From positions 1 to 17,697 of the forward strand of contig JAEEXV010000141.1 in NCBI GenBank assembly GCA_016287975.1: a stretch of DNA of 17,697 bases, given 5' to 3'. The translations under genes were made by a program, and so were the position numbers. The notes under the pieces were generated by a model. It was not told the origin of the DNA, did no database searches, and saw nothing but the letters and a program-made list of their open reading frames with translations. The DNA comes from Lentisphaeria bacterium (GTDB taxonomy: Bacteria > Verrucomicrobiota > Lentisphaeria > Oligosphaerales > Oligosphaeraceae). Below, one piece after another: positions 16,543-17,697 of the stretch; position 1 is the stretch's first letter; every line of letters starts with the position of its first letter.

Positions 16543-16571
16543 ATTATACCCGCCAGACCATTCAGCGAAAA
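16543..16571 (-). promoter_or_regulatory. Candidate promoter of operon B
   Basis: The minus strand carries a perfect -10 box TATAAT (16543-16548). With a 17-base spacer the -35 position (16566-16571) reads TTTTCG, a poor match, which is what an activator-dependent promoter looks like. The leader to the pseudopilin ATG would be about 60 bases. The divergent AraC-type regulator is the obvious activator. Confidence 0.5.
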
Positions 16572-16572
16572 T

Positions 16573-16583
16573 GCCTAAAAGGC
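16573..16583. promoter_or_regulatory. Inverted repeat GCCT-AAA-AGGC, candidate regulator site upstream of operon B
   Basis: A perfect four-base-arm inverted repeat directly upstream of the -35 position of operon B, where an activator would be expected to bind. AraC-family sites are more often direct repeats, so the assignment is weak. Confidence 0.25.
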
Positions 16584-16610
16584 GCAATAATGTACGGATT
16601 TGTGCCATTC

Positions 16611-16619
16611 TGGTAAACT
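16611..16619 (+). promoter_or_regulatory. Weak extended -10 of the AraC-type regulator
   Basis: TGGTAAACT gives a TGn extended -10 (TAAACT at 16614-16619). The -35 position 17 bases upstream reads TGTACG, a poor match. Transcription would start about 15 bases before the ATG, leaving a short leader. Confidence 0.25.
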
Positions 16620-16640
16620 TCCCCCATAGGACGGGCGCAC

Positions 16641-17429
16641 ATGATTCCCGCATTCATCTACCATTCCCAGTCGATGTCCCGCGCGCCTGAGCTCAAGATC
16701 TACCAGTGGCAGTATCTGCGGCTGGACGAATGGCGGGTGGATTTCCCGATCCGCCCGTTCTGGCGGCTCTACTGGAACGAGACGCCAGGGGCGCGGATTG
16801 TCTGCGGCGACCGTGAGGTCGAACTTGCGCCTGACCATGTCGTGCTGATACCGCCCTTTACCTCCTATCAGGCGGTGCTGGAGCGTCCGTTGAACCACTT
16901 CTATGTCCATTTCCGCCCAGAGGCCAACTTCCCTCGGCTGGCGCCGCAGGTCGCGATTCAGCCGACGCCTCCGCTGCTGCGGCATATCATCGATGGCGAG
17001 CATTCCCAGAAGCATCTGGAGCTGTGCATGTTCGCGCTGCTCCTCGGCATCCTGGCAGACATGCCCGAGGCGACGGACGGGGAATCCGGCGGCGCCATCG
17101 ACTTCCGCATCCAGAAGATCCTGGAGATGATCGACACCCTGCCCAGGAACGCCTGCGGCAACGGAAGCCTCGCCCGTGCGGCCAATATGGCGACCAGCAG
17201 TTTCCAGCACCTCTTCCAAAAGCAGATCGGCGTTCCGCCCCAGCAATATGTGATGCGGATCCTGATGGAGCGGGCGGGGCTGCTGCTTTCCTCGACGGAC
17301 TTGTCAATCCCCGAAATCGCCGAACGGCTCGGCTTCGCGAACCGCTATCACTTCACGGTCGTCTTCACTCGCTGGCACGAGATGACTTCCCCTGCGGCAT
17401 ACCGCAGGAAATCGCGCGCGCCGAAATGA
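16641..17429 (+). CDS. AraC-family transcriptional regulator
   Basis: A 262-residue protein. The N-terminal cupin-like sensor domain is at about 20-100, with GARIVCGDREVELAP, VVLIPPFTSYQA and HFYVHFRPE as the typical strand pattern. The C-terminal double helix-turn-helix domain is at about 170-260: SLARAANMATSSFQHLFQKQ, then the second helix pair STDLSIPEIAERLGF and the family's FTRWHEMTSPAAYRR ending. Length and order are those of sugar-responsive activators. The start is the ATG at 16641, with AGGA nine bases upstream. It is divergent from operon B, whose promoter has a good -10 but a poor -35, so activation of that operon is the likely job. The ligand is unknown. It has one CCGG, unlike the adjoining operon genes, and its Pro-Gly pair is written CCA-GGG. 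Confidence 0.92.
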   Translation: MIPAFIYHSQSMSRAPELKIYQWQYLRLDEWRVDFPIRPFWRLYWNETPGARIVCGDREVELAPDHVVLIPPFTSYQAVLERPLNHFYVHFRPEANFPRLAPQVAIQPTPPLLRHIIDGEHSQKHLELCMFALLLGILADMPEATDGESGGAIDFRIQKILEMIDTLPRNACGNGSLARAANMATSSFQHLFQKQIGVPPQQYVMRILMERAGLLLSSTDLSIPEIAERLGFANRYHFTVVFTRWHEMTSPAAYRRKSRAPK

Positions 17430-17460
17430 GGCGGTTTTTGGGGATGCGGCATTTTCTCCT

Positions 17461-17492
17461 GGGGGCTCCATTGGTCCTGCCGCCCCCTTTTT
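17461..17492 (+). terminator. Rho-independent terminator of the AraC-type gene
   Basis: GGGGGC (17461-17466) pairs with GCCCCC (17482-17487) across a 15-base loop and is followed at once by five T (17488-17492). It lies about 30 bases after the regulator's stop codon. Confidence 0.65.
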
Positions 17493-17611
17493 CGGATTGC
17501 TATGTTCCCTAAGAGGGTCGGTAAAACCGCCATTTCGGGAAGCAAGGCGACTTCGTGGAATCTGGCAATGCGCGGCCACCGTGGAGAAGTGCGGCATTCC
17601 CGCCCAGGGAA

Positions 17612-17691
17612 GCCCCCGCAAGGGGGCGCCGGAGCATAGCCAGGGGTGGAGCGAGCCGCGAAGCGGCGAGCGGAACCCCTGGAAGGGCGCC
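17612..17691. repeat. Nested palindromic (REP-like) element
   Basis: A compact set of hairpins: GCCCCC-gcaa-GGGGGC (17612-17627), then CCAGGGGT (17640-17647) paired with ACCCCTGG (17675-17682) around an inner GCCGC-gaa-GCGGC (17655-17667). GGCGCC flanks both sides (17625-17630 and 17686-17691). GGAG (17631-17634) precedes the main hairpin, as in some REP elements mobilised by RAYT transposases. No gene is seen from 17430 to the window end apart from this element and the terminator. Confidence 0.55.
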
Positions 17692-17697
17692 GCAGAC

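Overview
This 17.7 kb, GC-rich window looks like chromosomal DNA from a glycan-degrading member of the PVC superphylum, most likely Lentisphaerota (Victivallales-like). The main reason is two pseudopilins with the N-terminal signature [24 protein letters not shown], which is typical of Lentisphaerota and also common in Planctomycetes and Verrucomicrobia. They sit beside glycoside hydrolases, a DUF4838 protein, a Gfo/Idh oxidoreductase and small one-gene regulators. No rRNA, tRNA, CRISPR array, transposase or phage gene was seen. The taxonomic call is inference from protein style.

The window holds 11 genes in two carbohydrate modules, each a minus-strand operon read divergently from its own regulator. 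Module A (1-6739) is a plus-strand GntR-type regulator fused to a solute-binding-protein-like domain (5387-6739), opposite the operon Gfo/Idh oxidoreductase (4037-5206), pseudopilin (3237-3983) and a very large secreted protein that runs off the left edge (1-3227). Module B (6879-17429) is a plus-strand AraC-family regulator (16641-17429), opposite a six-gene operon: pseudopilin (15707-16477), GH29 alpha-L-fucosidase (14337-15686), clan GH-A-like secreted hydrolase (11899-14307), TIM-barrel sugar isomerase/epimerase (10994-11884), sialidase-like beta-propeller protein (9139-10974) and secreted DUF4838 protein (6879-9125). Gaps within the operons are 9-53 bp. The module B operon converges on the module A regulator at 6740-6878.

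The working model is that each operon is induced by a breakdown product sensed by its divergent regulator. Secreted enzymes (GH-A-like, DUF4838, the large left-edge protein) act outside the cytoplasm. The fucosidase, sialidase-like protein, isomerase and oxidoreductase lack visible signal peptides and would finish the sugars inside. The pseudopilins may be displayed by a type II secretion or type IV pilus-like machine. No transporter gene is present, so uptake must be encoded elsewhere. The glycan is not known; fucose-containing host or algal glycans are possible.

The strongest unexplained signal is compositional. The tetranucleotide CCGG is almost absent from module A (4 copies in 6.7 kb by hand count) but frequent in 10994-16477 (36 copies in 5.5 kb). 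The two last genes of operon B and its regulator are low to intermediate. This suggests a mosaic operon joined from DNA with different restriction-modification or methylation histories. A nested palindromic element closes the right end of the window.
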